From Modestobacter sp. (GTDB taxonomy: Bacteria; Actinomycetota; Actinomycetes; Mycobacteriales; Geodermatophilaceae): DNA of 15,875 nucleotides. The position numbers and the translations under genes are program-made. The notes under the pieces were generated by a model that was not told where the DNA came from, did no database searches, and saw only the letters and a program-made list of their open reading frames with translations. Positions within the stretch are counted from its first letter, which is position 1, and every line of letters starts with the position of its first letter. The stretch is from assembly GCA_025965635.1 (NCBI GenBank), contig JAOPWO010000273.1:1-15875 (forward strand). The letters run 5' to 3'. Positions 1-6,979 of the stretch are shown one piece after another.

Positions 1-31
1 GCAGCGCGGTCATGGTCGTGTCCGTGATCAC
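1..31 (-). CDS. possible 5' end of a minus-strand gene leaving the window (perhaps flgB)
   Basis: Reading leftwards, a GTG at 31-29 opens a frame (VITDTTMTAL) that runs off the window; an in-frame ATG lies at 14-12. An AGGAC Shine-Dalgarno-like stretch sits about 5 bases before the GTG. The short N-terminus resembles the start of the rod protein FlgB, and in actinobacterial flagellar loci flgB often follows fliC-fliD-fliS on the same strand. Only ten codons are visible, so both gene and identity are inference from position. Confidence 0.3.
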   Translation of the reverse strand, partial: MITDTTMTAL

Positions 32-177
32 CGGACGTCCTGACGGGTTCGGCGCAGCACGATGTACCTCCGGATACGGCAAGTTGCGCCCGCAGGTGAG
101 CCTGCGAGCGTGGGCCGCCGATCCGTGGCGAGTGGTGCTGTCCGTGCACTGCTGTTCTCGGCAGTCCCGGAAACGAC

Positions 178-214
178 CATGACCATCTGCACCGGCTGGG
201 TGCAGATGGTCATG
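178..214 (-). terminator. hairpin terminator after the fliD-fliS operon
   Basis: A perfect inverted repeat: 16-base arms at 178-193 and 199-214 with a 5-base loop. It begins 21 bases past the stop codon of the last gene of the minus-strand operon, and on that strand is followed by a short T-containing stretch (GTCGTTTCC). This fits a factor-independent terminator of the weak-U-tract type common in actinobacteria. Its arms are less GC-rich than the surroundings, so it is not a by-product of composition. Confidence 0.75.
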
Positions 215-235
215 TGCGGGTCCGGGGGGTGCTCC

Positions 236-607
236 TCACAGCGCCCGGTCGATGAAGGAGGCCACCGGGCGGTTGGGCGCGTAGGACATCCGGGCGGCCA
301 CGTCACGCTGCTTCTGCGACTGGGTGATCCGCTCGACCAGGGCCTCGGCGACCGCCAGCTGGTGCTGGAGCAGCCGGGCGGCGCGCTCGCGGAGGTCGTC
401 GGGGAAGGGGCCGAGCCCGGACGGCGGGATCCAGTCGGTGGACCGTCGTCCCCAGGCGGCGATCTCCTCGGCCCGGTTGCGGGACAGGGTCTCCTCCCCG
501 GCGCGCACGTCCTCCTCGAGCTCGTCGAGCACGACCGGCCAGGTGCGGGCCGGACGCGGGGAGGTCGGCGGGGGAGGCGGACCGCCGGCGCGACGCTCGG
601 CGGTCAT
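236..607 (-). CDS. small flagellar operon protein in the FliT position
   Basis: A 123-residue protein whose ATG overlaps the fliS stop codon (ATGA), so translation is probably coupled to fliS. It has a Pro-rich N-terminus (residues ~8-20) and then a mostly helical, charged body with heptad-like segments (around LDELEEDVRAGEETL and residues ~70-100), consistent with a small helical export chaperone or accessory protein. In many flagellar operons the gene after fliS encodes FliT, the FliD chaperone; this is the basis for the suggestion, because sequence similarity to FliT is not evident by eye. The tail (VASFIDRAL) is not a recognised motif. Transcription ends at the hairpin just downstream. 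Confidence 0.7.
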   Translation of the reverse strand: MTAERRAGGPPPPPTSPRPARTWPVVLDELEEDVRAGEETLSRNRAEEIAAWGRRSTDWIPPSGLGPFPDDLRERAARLLQHQLAVAEALVERITQSQKQRDVAARMSYAPNRPVASFIDRAL

Positions 608-990
608 GCAGGGCTCGAGGCCAGGGAGGCCGCGGCCTCCCGCCAGGCGTCCCGCAGCGGCTCGACGATCTTGCGACAGTCGCCCACCCGGCGCAGGTCG
701 CCCTTGACGTTGGCCTTGACCAGCTCGCTGATCAGCCAGCTGTACAGCGAGGCCAGCCGCGGCCCGCCGTCCCAGATCTCCACCCGGAGGCTGCCCTTCA
801 GCTCGAGGACGATCTCCTGGGCGTGCTGGAGCTGCTCGCTGGCCGCGGCCCGGTCGCCGGCGAGCAGGGCGGCCTCGCCGCGCTCGAGGTCCAGGGCCAG
901 CCGGTCGTACAGCATCACGAGGAGACGCTGCGGCGACGCGGTGGTGACCGTGTCGCCCATGTAGCGGGCGCGGAGGGAAGCGGCACTCAT
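604..990 (-). CDS. fliS: flagellin chaperone FliS
   Basis: A 128-residue protein with the FliS signature: the N-terminal RARYMGDTVTTASPQRLLVM segment followed by LYDRLALDLERGE, matching the family pattern of a Y...V.TASP..L..MLYD motif. FliS binds the disordered C-terminal part of unexported flagellin in the cytoplasm and keeps it from polymerising before export. The frame is open further upstream (to 1077), but the start at 990 is chosen because AGGAG lies ~8 bases before it, the protein then has normal family length, and a longer product would overlap fliD. It lies 29 bases after fliD and overlaps the next gene by 4 bases, so fliD-fliS-FliT-like form one operon. Confidence 0.95.
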   Translation of the reverse strand: MSAASLRARYMGDTVTTASPQRLLVMLYDRLALDLERGEAALLAGDRAAASEQLQHAQEIVLELKGSLRVEIWDGGPRLASLYSWLISELVKANVKGDLRRVGDCRKIVEPLRDAWREAAASLASSPA

Positions 991-1019
991 CGGGGGGTCT
1001 CCTGTGGTGGGTGAGCGCG

Positions 1020-2447
1020 TCAGGACTTGCTGGACTGGGACCAGGACGGCAGCGAGGACAACTGGGCCGACAGCCACGTCGACTTGTTCTGCAGGGAGCC
1101 CAGCGCCGTCTCCATGGCGGTGAACTGGCGGGTCAGGCTCTCCTTGCGCAGGGCCAGCCGGAGATCCCAGTCGGCGACCCGCGCCGCCAGGTCCTTGGCG
1201 GTGGAGTCCTTGCTCTTGGCCAGCAGGGTCAGGCTGCCGGTGGTCGTGTCGCTGGCCTGCTGGCCGATGGCCTGCAGCCGGCCGGCGATCCCGGGCACGT
1301 CGGCGACGTCGTCCCCGCCGCCGACGACGCCGTCGGCGCCGGGGCCGGCCGGCGTGCCGGCGAAGACCCGCTGCACGAGGCCCGGGTCGGCCCTCAGCTT
1401 CGCGACGAACTTCGCCGAGTCGAAGGCGATCGTGCCGTCCCGGTTGAGCTGCAGGCCGGCGACCGCGGCCGACCCGTCGCTCCCCACGGCGGAGGCGACG
1501 GCGCTGAGCACCTGGCTGGAGAGCGACCGCAGCGTGCTGTCGCCCTTCAGCGTGGCGGTGTCGCTGCTCGACGAGGTGTAGGAGCTGACCGTGGACAGCA
1601 CGCCGTTCGCGGCGCTGATCAGCGCGGAGACCTTGGCGGCCACGGCGTCCGGGTCACCGGCGACGTTGACGGTGACCGGCGTGGCCGTGGTGGTGGTGGC
1701 GGTGATCGTCGTGTCGGCCAGCAACCCCGTGAAGGTGTTGGTCGCCGACCTCACCGTGAACGGGTTGGTGGTGCCCACGGAGAGCTCGGCGTCCTGACCG
1801 GCGGTGAGCGGCGTGAAGCTGTGCCCGGTGTCGGTGGTGAGCGAGAACGTCCGCGCCGCGCCGCTGCCGCCGGCGGTGACCTGCAGGCGGAAGGTGCCGT
1901 CGGCGACCTGCATGGTGGTGGCCGTGAGCCCGAGGGCGGTGTTCTTGTTGATCGCGCTGACCGCATCGGCGAGCGACCCGCTGCCGCCGACCGCGAAGGT
2001 CTGCGGGTTGAGGCCCTGGGCGTCGGTGACCGTGATCTGCGTGCCGAACGGGACGTTCGCCGGGCTCGCCGGGACCGTCGGGGTGGCGGGGACCGTCGTG
2101 GTCAGCTCAGGGCCGATCACCGAGTGCGTGGTGGCGAGCTCGGCGACGGTGAACGTGAGGGAGCCGGGGAGCGCGCTCGACCCGGACGTGGCGGTGACCG
2201 CGGCGGGCAGCGAGCTGGTCGCCTTCGTGGTGGACCAGGTCGCGGCCTTGGTGAGGGCCTCGGCGGCGCTGCGCAGTGCATCGAACCGGGTGTTGACCGC
2301 GCGGTAGGCGGCGGCATCGGTCTGGGTGCCGGTGAGCTTGGTCTTCAGCAGGGTCTGCGGGTTGGCCTCGACCTGCATCAGCTGGGAGATCAGCGTGCCG
2401 GTGTCCATCCCGGAGATCAGACCGGTGCTCAGGCTCATGCCGGCCAT
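1020..2447 (-). CDS. fliD: flagellar filament cap protein FliD (HAP2)
   Basis: A 475-residue protein of normal length for FliD, which caps the growing filament and guides flagellin subunits into place after secretion through the flagellar export channel. The N-terminus has the family hallmarks: LSTGLISGMDTGTLISQLMQ (residues ~5-24) followed by the VEANPQTLLKTKL helix. The C-terminal ~120 residues form the second conserved helical block, with segments such as LQAIGQQASDTTTGSLTLL and a final coiled-coil-like stretch (LTRQFTAMETALGSLQ). The middle is a Thr/Ala/Gly-rich variable domain, normal for an exposed flagellar protein. An AGGAG site precedes the ATG at 2447; a second Met lies three codons on. 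No promoter is apparent between it and the hairpin after fliC, so it is probably expressed by read-through from fliC. Confidence 0.96.
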   Translation of the reverse strand: MAGMSLSTGLISGMDTGTLISQLMQVEANPQTLLKTKLTGTQTDAAAYRAVNTRFDALRSAAEALTKAATWSTTKATSSLPAAVTATSGSSALPGSLTFTVAELATTHSVIGPELTTTVPATPTVPASPANVPFGTQITVTDAQGLNPQTFAVGGSGSLADAVSAINKNTALGLTATTMQVADGTFRLQVTAGGSGAARTFSLTTDTGHSFTPLTAGQDAELSVGTTNPFTVRSATNTFTGLLADTTITATTTTATPVTVNVAGDPDAVAAKVSALISAANGVLSTVSSYTSSSSDTATLKGDSTLRSLSSQVLSAVASAVGSDGSAAVAGLQLNRDGTIAFDSAKFVAKLRADPGLVQRVFAGTPAGPGADGVVGGGDDVADVPGIAGRLQAIGQQASDTTTGSLTLLAKSKDSTAKDLAARVADWDLRLALRKESLTRQFTAMETALGSLQNKSTWLSAQLSSLPSWSQSSKS

Positions 2448-2496
2448 GGGGGCTCCTGCCTGCGTCGGGACGGGCGGGTCGGGGTGGGGGAGAGCA

Positions 2497-2529
2497 GTGA
2501 GGGGGGAGGCCGAGGGCCTCCCCCCTCAC
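2497..2529 (-). terminator. strong hairpin between fliC and fliD
   Basis: A perfect inverted repeat with 15-base arms (2497-2511 and 2515-2529) and a 3-base loop (2512-2514). It begins 27 bases past the fliC stop and ends 49 bases before fliD. On the minus strand it is followed by a C-rich stretch, not a T-run. It may be a partial terminator or an mRNA-stabilising 3' structure, either of which would favour flagellin over cap protein. Confidence 0.75.
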
Positions 2530-2556
2530 CGGGTGGTGCGGGTGCTACCGGCTGGA

Positions 2557-3768
2557 TCAGCCCAGCAGCTTCAGGATGCCCTGGGGCGCCTGGTTGGCCT
2601 GGGCCAGCATGGAGGTGCCGGCCTGGGTCAGGATCTGCGTGCGGGTGAAGTTGGTCATCTCCTGCGCCATGTCGGTGTCGCGGATGCGCGACTCCGACGC
2701 GGACAGGTTCTCCACCGACACGTTCAGGTTGTTGATGGTGTGCTCGAACCGGTTCTGCAGGGCACCGAGGCCGGCGCGCGCCGTGGAGATCTGCTTGATG
2801 GCGGTGTCGACCAGAGCCAGCGACGCCTGGGCGTTGGCGGCGCTGTCGAACTTGAGCCCACCGGTCACCGAGGTGCCGGCGACACCGTCGGCCAGGATGG
2901 CGTTGCCGGTCAGCGCCGCGGTGTTGTCGGCGGCGGCGAGGGTGCCGCCGTCGAGCGCGGTGACGACGATGCCGGTGCCGGCACCGTTGCTGTCCTTCTT
3001 CACCGACACGGAGAAGTTCGCCGCGAAGTTGGCGTCGGCGCGCAGCGCGCCGGCGTACTCCTCGACGCTCTGGAAGCCGGCGGCGCTGCCGTCGGCCGTG
3101 GCGTTCAGGGTGCCCGTCGTGACCGAGGTCGAGACGCCGCCCTTGGTGCTGGTGAACGTCATCGCGGCCGTGGTCAGGTTGGCGAAGGTGCTGCCGGTGG
3201 CCAGGTCGAAGGACGTCCCGGTCGTGGTCAGGTCGCCACCGGTGAGGGTGTTGGCGATCGCCTTGACGTTGGCCCCACCGAGCTTGACCTCGATCTGGCT
3301 GTTGCTGTTGCCGTCGGCACCGACCTGGAACCTCAGCGAGGTCTGCGAGCCGTCCAGCAGCTTGGTGCCGTTGAAGTTCGTCGAGTTGGCGATCCGGCCC
3401 AGCTCCGAGACGAGGCTGTCGGACTCGGTCTTGATGTTGGCCCGGGCCTCGGCGTTGTTCGAGTCGTTACCGGCCTGGACGGACAGGTCACGGACGCGCT
3501 GCAGGATCGAGTGCACCTCGGTGAGCGCACCTTCAGCGGTCTGCACGACCGAGATGCCGTCCTGGGTGTTGCGGACGGCGACCTTGAGGCCACCGATCTG
3601 CGAGCGGAGGCCCTCGGAGATGGCCAGACCCGCTGCGTCGTCGGCGGCGCGGTTGATGCGGAAGCCGGAGGAGAGCTTCTCCAGCGACTTGCCCATCTGG
3701 CTGTCGGTGACCGACAGGTTGCGGTACGAGTTCATCGCCGCGATGTTGTTGTTGACGCTCAGACCCAT
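2557..3768 (-). CDS. fliC: flagellin
   Basis: A 403-residue flagellin, the subunit of the filament, exported through the flagellar secretion channel and polymerised under the FliD cap. The N-terminal D0/D1 region is canonical: SVNNNIAAMNSYRNL, then KSLEKLSSGFRINRAADDAA and GLAISEGLRSQIGGL. The C-terminal D1/D0 region is equally clear (ALGALQNRFEHTINNLNVS, then ESRIRDTDMAQEMTNFTRTQ, ending in SMLAQANQAPQGILKLLG). Residues ~140-310 are the variable surface domain, rich in Thr, Ala and Gly. A GGAGGA Shine-Dalgarno lies 5 bases before the ATG. It has its own candidate FliA-type promoter and a structured leader, and is followed by a strong hairpin, so it can be expressed far more than fliD. Only one flagellin gene is present in the window. 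Confidence 0.98.
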   Translation of the reverse strand: MGLSVNNNIAAMNSYRNLSVTDSQMGKSLEKLSSGFRINRAADDAAGLAISEGLRSQIGGLKVAVRNTQDGISVVQTAEGALTEVHSILQRVRDLSVQAGNDSNNAEARANIKTESDSLVSELGRIANSTNFNGTKLLDGSQTSLRFQVGADGNSNSQIEVKLGGANVKAIANTLTGGDLTTTGTSFDLATGSTFANLTTAAMTFTSTKGGVSTSVTTGTLNATADGSAAGFQSVEEYAGALRADANFAANFSVSVKKDSNGAGTGIVVTALDGGTLAAADNTAALTGNAILADGVAGTSVTGGLKFDSAANAQASLALVDTAIKQISTARAGLGALQNRFEHTINNLNVSVENLSASESRIRDTDMAQEMTNFTRTQILTQAGTSMLAQANQAPQGILKLLG

Positions 3769-3772
3769 GGTG

Positions 3773-3824
3773 TTCCTCCGTGGAAGTGGGTTTCACTGGC
3801 CCCGCTGCATCCGTGCTGCGGGGC
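3773..3824 (-). promoter_or_regulatory. fliC leader with two GGA-loop hairpins (candidate CsrA sites)
   Basis: On the minus strand the leader folds into two hairpins. The first has 7-base arms (3824-3818 with 3805-3799), an A-A mismatch, three more pairs (3816-3814 with 3809-3807) and a CGGA tetraloop at 3813-3810, in the context ACGGATG. The second pairs TTCC (3785-3782) with GGAA (3776-3773), leaving loop ACGGA; this loop and stem contain the fliC Shine-Dalgarno (GGAGGA, 3779-3774). CsrA binds ANGGA motifs in hairpin loops, and in Bacillus subtilis represses flagellin (hag) translation through one site over the Shine-Dalgarno and one upstream. The GGA motifs here are 33 bases apart, within the range a CsrA dimer can bridge. 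The fold is read by eye; binding is inference. Confidence 0.6.
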
Positions 3825-3836
3825 GTTGCAGAGGTG

Positions 3837-3864
3837 ATAACGGACGTGACCGGGCGGTCCTTGA
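3837..3864 (-). promoter_or_regulatory. candidate FliA (sigma-28 type) promoter of fliC
   Basis: On the minus strand TCAA (3864-3861) is followed after 16 bases by TCCGTTAT (3844-3837). Compared with the FliA/SigD/WhiG consensus TAAA-N15-GCCGATAT this gives 3/4 and 6/8 matches. Transcription would begin near 3830, giving a ~60-base leader that starts just before the first GGA hairpin. The spacer contains a short inverted repeat (GACCG/CGGTC, 3848-3859). Confidence 0.55.
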
Positions 3865-3896
3865 CCCGAATCACGAGACTTTTCCGCGGACCTCGC

Positions 3897-4886
3897 TCAG
3901 GCGGGTCGGGCGGCGGTGCTCTGCCCGCCCAGGTGCCACTCCCGGCGGGCCCGGACGAGCGAGGCGGCGCCCACCGGCGCCGCCCGCGGCTCCGGGGCGG
4001 CGACTGGAGCAGTCGCCGGCGTGGGCGTCCGGCTCGCGACCCGGCCGACGTAGGCGCGCTGCTGGTTGCGGGCCCGGACGCCGCCGGCGGCGGGGACCGG
4101 CTCGCCGTCCCAGATCTCGCTCATCGCCGCGTGCAGCAGGATGAGCGCCCGGGCCCGCATCTGCGACACCCGGGAGAGGGTGACGCCGAGGCTGTCGGCG
4201 ATGTCGGTCAGCGACTCGTCACCGAAGAAGTTGCGCTCCACGACCTCGTCGAGCCGGTCGGGCAGGGCCCGGATGGCGTCGTGCTGGCAGCGGGCCCGCT
4301 CGCTGCGCAGCAGGGCCCGCTCCGGGGAGTCCCCGGTGGCCGGCAGGTCGAGCGACCCGCCGGCGCCGCCGGTCTCGGCGTCGATGCTCACCATCACCGC
4401 CCGGTGCAGGTCGATCTGCAGGGAGTCCATCTCCTTGCGGCCCACGCCCAGGGTGGCGGCGAGCTCCGGCCTGGTCGGCGGTCGACCCAGCGAGATGGTG
4501 AGGGCGTCGGTGGCCGCGTCGGTGCGCCGGGCGGCGGCCCGGACCGAGCGGCTGGCCCAGTCGCCGGAGCGGAGCTCGTCGAGCACGGCCCCCTGCAGCC
4601 GGGGCAGGGCGTAGGTGGCGAAGGTCGCGCCGGCCGCGGGGTCGAAGCGCCGGGCCACCTCGACCAGCGCCACGGAGGCGCAGGAGAGCAGGTCGTCCCT
4701 GCTCACGTGGCTGGGCAGTGAGATCCGCGCGGCCACCGCGTTCACGGCGAACTGGGCGAGCGCCAGGTGCGAGGTCACCAGCGCATCGACGTCGGCCTGA
4801 GGTCGCTCGTTGGCCGGGGGGCGGACTGTGGTCACGCCGTCCTTCTCGGCCGACCCGAGCCCGGACCGGACCGGCTGTCGGGACAT
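3897..4886 (-). CDS. fliA: flagellar RNA polymerase sigma factor (FliA/WhiG type)
   Basis: A 329-residue sigma-70 family protein of the FliA/WhiG/SigD group, which directs RNA polymerase to late flagellar promoters. Region 2 (residues ~36-108) includes the typical RFDPAAGATFATYALPRLQG block ending in VLDELR. Region 3 (~112-160) includes LGRPPTRPELAATLGV. Region 4 (~203-252) includes LPDRLDEVVERNFFGDESLT and the helix-turn-helix LGVTLSRVSQMRARAL. An extra Ala/Pro/Arg-rich tail of ~70 residues follows region 4, making it longer than FliA (~240-250 aa). The ATG at 4886 is preceded closely by GGGGAGG (2-base gap); a GTG at 4835 with AAGGA before it would remove 17 poorly conserved residues and is a real alternative. 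It sits upstream of fliC and divergent from flgN, both with candidate FliA promoters. Confidence 0.93.
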   Translation of the reverse strand: MSRQPVRSGLGSAEKDGVTTVRPPANERPQADVDALVTSHLALAQFAVNAVAARISLPSHVSRDDLLSCASVALVEVARRFDPAAGATFATYALPRLQGAVLDELRSGDWASRSVRAAARRTDAATDALTISLGRPPTRPELAATLGVGRKEMDSLQIDLHRAVMVSIDAETGGAGGSLDLPATGDSPERALLRSERARCQHDAIRALPDRLDEVVERNFFGDESLTDIADSLGVTLSRVSQMRARALILLHAAMSEIWDGEPVPAAGGVRARNQQRAYVGRVASRTPTPATAPVAAPEPRAAPVGAASLVRARREWHLGGQSTAARPA

Positions 4887-4933
4887 TTCCTCCCCGACCC
4901 GGGTGAGGAGCCCGGCGTGCGCCCGGACTCGGC

Positions 4934-4961
4934 TTGATCCACGTCCCGCCGCTGCCGATGG
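4934..4961 (+). promoter_or_regulatory. candidate FliA-type promoter for flgN-flgK-flgL
   Basis: GCCGATGG at 4954-4961 matches 6 of 8 positions of the FliA -10 GCCGATAA. The -35 is weak: TTGA at 4934 with a 16-base spacer or TGAT at 4935 with 15. The predicted start near 4968 leaves a ~60-base leader before flgN. The site lies in the 142-base divergent region between fliA and flgN, so it could be shared with a promoter for fliA that I cannot place. Confidence 0.4.
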
Positions 4962-4976
4962 GTCTGACAGCGAGCC

Positions 4977-4992
4977 CCCGCCGACCGGCGGG
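4977..4992 (+). other. leader hairpin upstream of flgN
   Basis: CCCGCCG (4977-4983) and CGGCGGG (4986-4992) form a compact inverted repeat with a 2-base centre (a realistic RNA stem would be 6 bp with a 4-base loop). It lies 36 bases before the flgN start, just downstream of the candidate transcription start. It could be a 5' stability element or an operator; GC-rich composition makes such short repeats fairly common. Confidence 0.35.
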
Positions 4993-5028
4993 AGCGCCCC
5001 GCTCATGACATGAAGGGAGGCGGCCGGC

Positions 5029-5514
5029 ATGGACCACCAGCACCTGTCGACGCTGCTCTGGCGAGAGCAGGAGCTGCTCGACCTGCTCCTGTTCAAGGCG
5101 GAGGAGAAGCAGTACCTGATCCTCAGCGGCAAGACCCGCTGGCTGGCGCGCATCGCGCACGAGATCGAGGTCGTGCTGGACCAGCTGCGCACCCTCGAGG
5201 TCGAGCGTGCGGCGGCGACCGAGCAGATCGCCGCCCGGCTGGGGCTGGACGCCAACCCCTCCCTGAGGCAGCTCGCCGAGGTGGCGCCCGCTCCGTGGGG
5301 CGACCTCTACACCAAGCACCACGAGAACCTGCTCGGGCTCGTCACCGACCTGCGCGGTCTGTCCGACGCGAACAAGGAGCTCATCGAGGGCGGCCTCTCC
5401 GCGATCGGCGACGCCCTGCTGTCGGCGCGGGCGCCCTCCGCGGGCACCTACACCCAGACCGGCCGCCAGACGGGCAACGCCTACCGGGCGGTCACCCTGG
5501 ACGGTGCGATGTGA
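5029..5514 (+). CDS. flgN: flagellar export chaperone FlgN
   Basis: A 161-residue, largely helical protein. The N-terminal helix (LSTLLWREQELLDLLLFKAE) and the long central helix (LARIAHEIEVVLDQLRTLEV) fit the FlgN family, which binds the hook-filament junction proteins FlgK and FlgL in the cytoplasm and delivers them to the export apparatus. The C-terminal part (LSDANKELIEGGLSAIGDAL, then YTQTGRQTGNAYR) is also typical of FlgN in Gram-positive bacteria. GGGAGG lies 8 bases before the ATG. The stop codon overlaps the GTG start of flgK (ATGTGA), so chaperone and cargo are translationally coupled. Confidence 0.92.
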   Translation: MDHQHLSTLLWREQELLDLLLFKAEEKQYLILSGKTRWLARIAHEIEVVLDQLRTLEVERAAATEQIAARLGLDANPSLRQLAEVAPAPWGDLYTKHHENLLGLVTDLRGLSDANKELIEGGLSAIGDALLSARAPSAGTYTQTGRQTGNAYRAVTLDGAM

Positions 5515-6974
5515 GCAGCACCTTCTCGGGTCTGAGCCGGGCCACGACGGCACTGTGGGCCCAGCAGCGCGGCATGGACGTCACCGGGCAGAACGTGGCG
5601 AACATGAACACGGTCGGGTACTCCCGGCAGCGTGCCGAGCTGACGTCGATCGGTGCGGGCATCATCCCGGCCGTCTGGTCGGTGGGCGACGGCGTCGGGA
5701 GCGGGGTCGGCGTCGACCAGGTCTCCCGGATCAGGGACGTCTTCCTGGAGAGCCGCGCGCAGGTCGAGCACGCCACCCAGGCCCGGTTGACCGTGCAGAG
5801 CGGTGCGCTCACCGAGGTCGAGCAGGCCTTCGGCGAGCCCGGCGACAGCGGCATCCAGAGCATGCTGAGCGAGATGTGGGCCGGCTGGGGCGACGTGCAG
5901 AACTCCCCGCAGGACCTCGCTGCCCGCAGCCAGCTGCTCCAGCGCACCCAGACCCTCGTGTCCGGCATCCAGACCACCGCGGGCGCGCTGGGCAAGCAGT
6001 GGGACGCGACCTACGAGTCGCTGGGTGCCCTGGTGTCCGAGGTGAATGCAGCGGTGACGTCCATCGCGGGCTACAACCGGGCCATCGCGCGGGGGGTGCA
6101 GAACGACTCCCCGGTCAACGAGCTGCTGGACGAGCGCGACGCGCTGGTGCTCCAGCTGGCCGACAAGGTCGGCGCGACGAGCAGCGCCGGCGCCAACGGG
6201 ACCGTCGACGTCCGGGTGGGCGGCACGACGCTGGTCCGGGGCTCCTCCACCATCTCCCTCGCGCTGGCCGGCGGCCACTCGCTGACCGACGTCGGCACCG
6301 ACCCGCCGCGGATCGTCACGGTCCCCGGCGGTTCCGCCATCGCGGCGGACGGCACGGCCGGTGGGCAGCTCCAGGTGCTGTCCGACATCGTCCCGAGCTA
6401 CCTGGACAAGCTCGACGGCTTCGCCCAGGAGCTGGCCCGGGTGCTGAACGCCGGCCAGAGGGCGGGCACCGACGCCGCCGGCACCGGCTACCTCGACGCG
6501 GACGCGGACGGTTCCCCCGACGGTGGGAAGCCGATGCTGGGCGCGGGGCCGGGCCCCGGTCCGGTCGACCTCTCGGCGGTCACCGCCGTCAACCTCCGGC
6601 TCCGGATCACCGACCCGAAGGACATCGCGGCCGCGTCGCTCGCCGACGGGGTCGGCGGGGCGTCGCTGGGCGGCTCCAACGCCGATGCGATGTCGCAGCT
6701 CGGGGAGACCACCGGGCTCGACGCCCGGTACCGCGACCTGATCACCGGTCTCGGCGTCCAGTCGGCGGTGAGCGCCCGGGACCTCGGCATCCGGTCGGTG
6801 ATCGCCGGTCAGGTCGATGCGTCGCGGGAAGCGGTGTCCGGGGTCAACATCGACGAGGAGATGACGAACATGCTCGCCTTCCAGCACGGCTACCAGGCGG
6901 CCGGGCGGCTGGTCACGGCCATCGACGAGATGCTCGACACCTTGATCAACCGCACCGGCCTCGTGGGGCTCTGA
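5511..6974 (+). CDS. flgK: flagellar hook-associated protein FlgK (HAP1)
   Basis: A 487-residue protein that forms the first hook-filament junction ring after export. N-terminal D0 signature: STFSGLSRATTALWAQQRGM followed by DVTGQNVANMNTVGYSRQR. C-terminal D0 signature: SGVNIDEEMTNMLAFQHGYQ followed by AAGRLVTAIDEMLDTLINRT, both canonical for FlgK. The frame is open upstream through flgN, but the GTG at 5511 is chosen because the conserved domain starts at the next residues and the codon overlaps the flgN stop, as in coupled translation. The middle (residues ~200-400) is the variable domain, with Asp/Gly-rich stretches. It is slightly shorter than enterobacterial FlgK. Confidence 0.97.
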   Translation: MSSTFSGLSRATTALWAQQRGMDVTGQNVANMNTVGYSRQRAELTSIGAGIIPAVWSVGDGVGSGVGVDQVSRIRDVFLESRAQVEHATQARLTVQSGALTEVEQAFGEPGDSGIQSMLSEMWAGWGDVQNSPQDLAARSQLLQRTQTLVSGIQTTAGALGKQWDATYESLGALVSEVNAAVTSIAGYNRAIARGVQNDSPVNELLDERDALVLQLADKVGATSSAGANGTVDVRVGGTTLVRGSSTISLALAGGHSLTDVGTDPPRIVTVPGGSAIAADGTAGGQLQVLSDIVPSYLDKLDGFAQELARVLNAGQRAGTDAAGTGYLDADADGSPDGGKPMLGAGPGPGPVDLSAVTAVNLRLRITDPKDIAAASLADGVGGASLGGSNADAMSQLGETTGLDARYRDLITGLGVQSAVSARDLGIRSVIAGQVDASREAVSGVNIDEEMTNMLAFQHGYQAAGRLVTAIDEMLDTLINRTGLVGL

Positions 6975-6979
6975 TCCTG

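Noticed and set aside
178..214. Insertion-sequence end or attachment site
   Set aside because: No transposase or integrase, no target duplication and no matching partner in the window; position just after an operon end fits a terminator better.
991..1077. Longer FliS with 29 extra N-terminal residues
   Set aside because: AGGAG directly precedes the ATG at 990, and the extension would overlap the end of fliD.
1011..2648. Long plus-strand open frame (545 codons) across fliD
   Set aside because: It is antisense to a clear fliD, is dominated by Gly/Arg/Ala and has no recognisable domain; such frames arise from GC-rich codon bias.
2326..4144. Long plus-strand open frames (503 and 522 codons) opposite fliC and the sigma gene
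   Set aside because: Antisense shadows of high-confidence genes; composition is repetitive and no Shine-Dalgarno or domain supports them.
5010..5510. Upstream extension of flgK through flgN
   Set aside because: The conserved FlgK N-terminus starts right after GTG 5511, and flgN in the other frame is a convincing gene.
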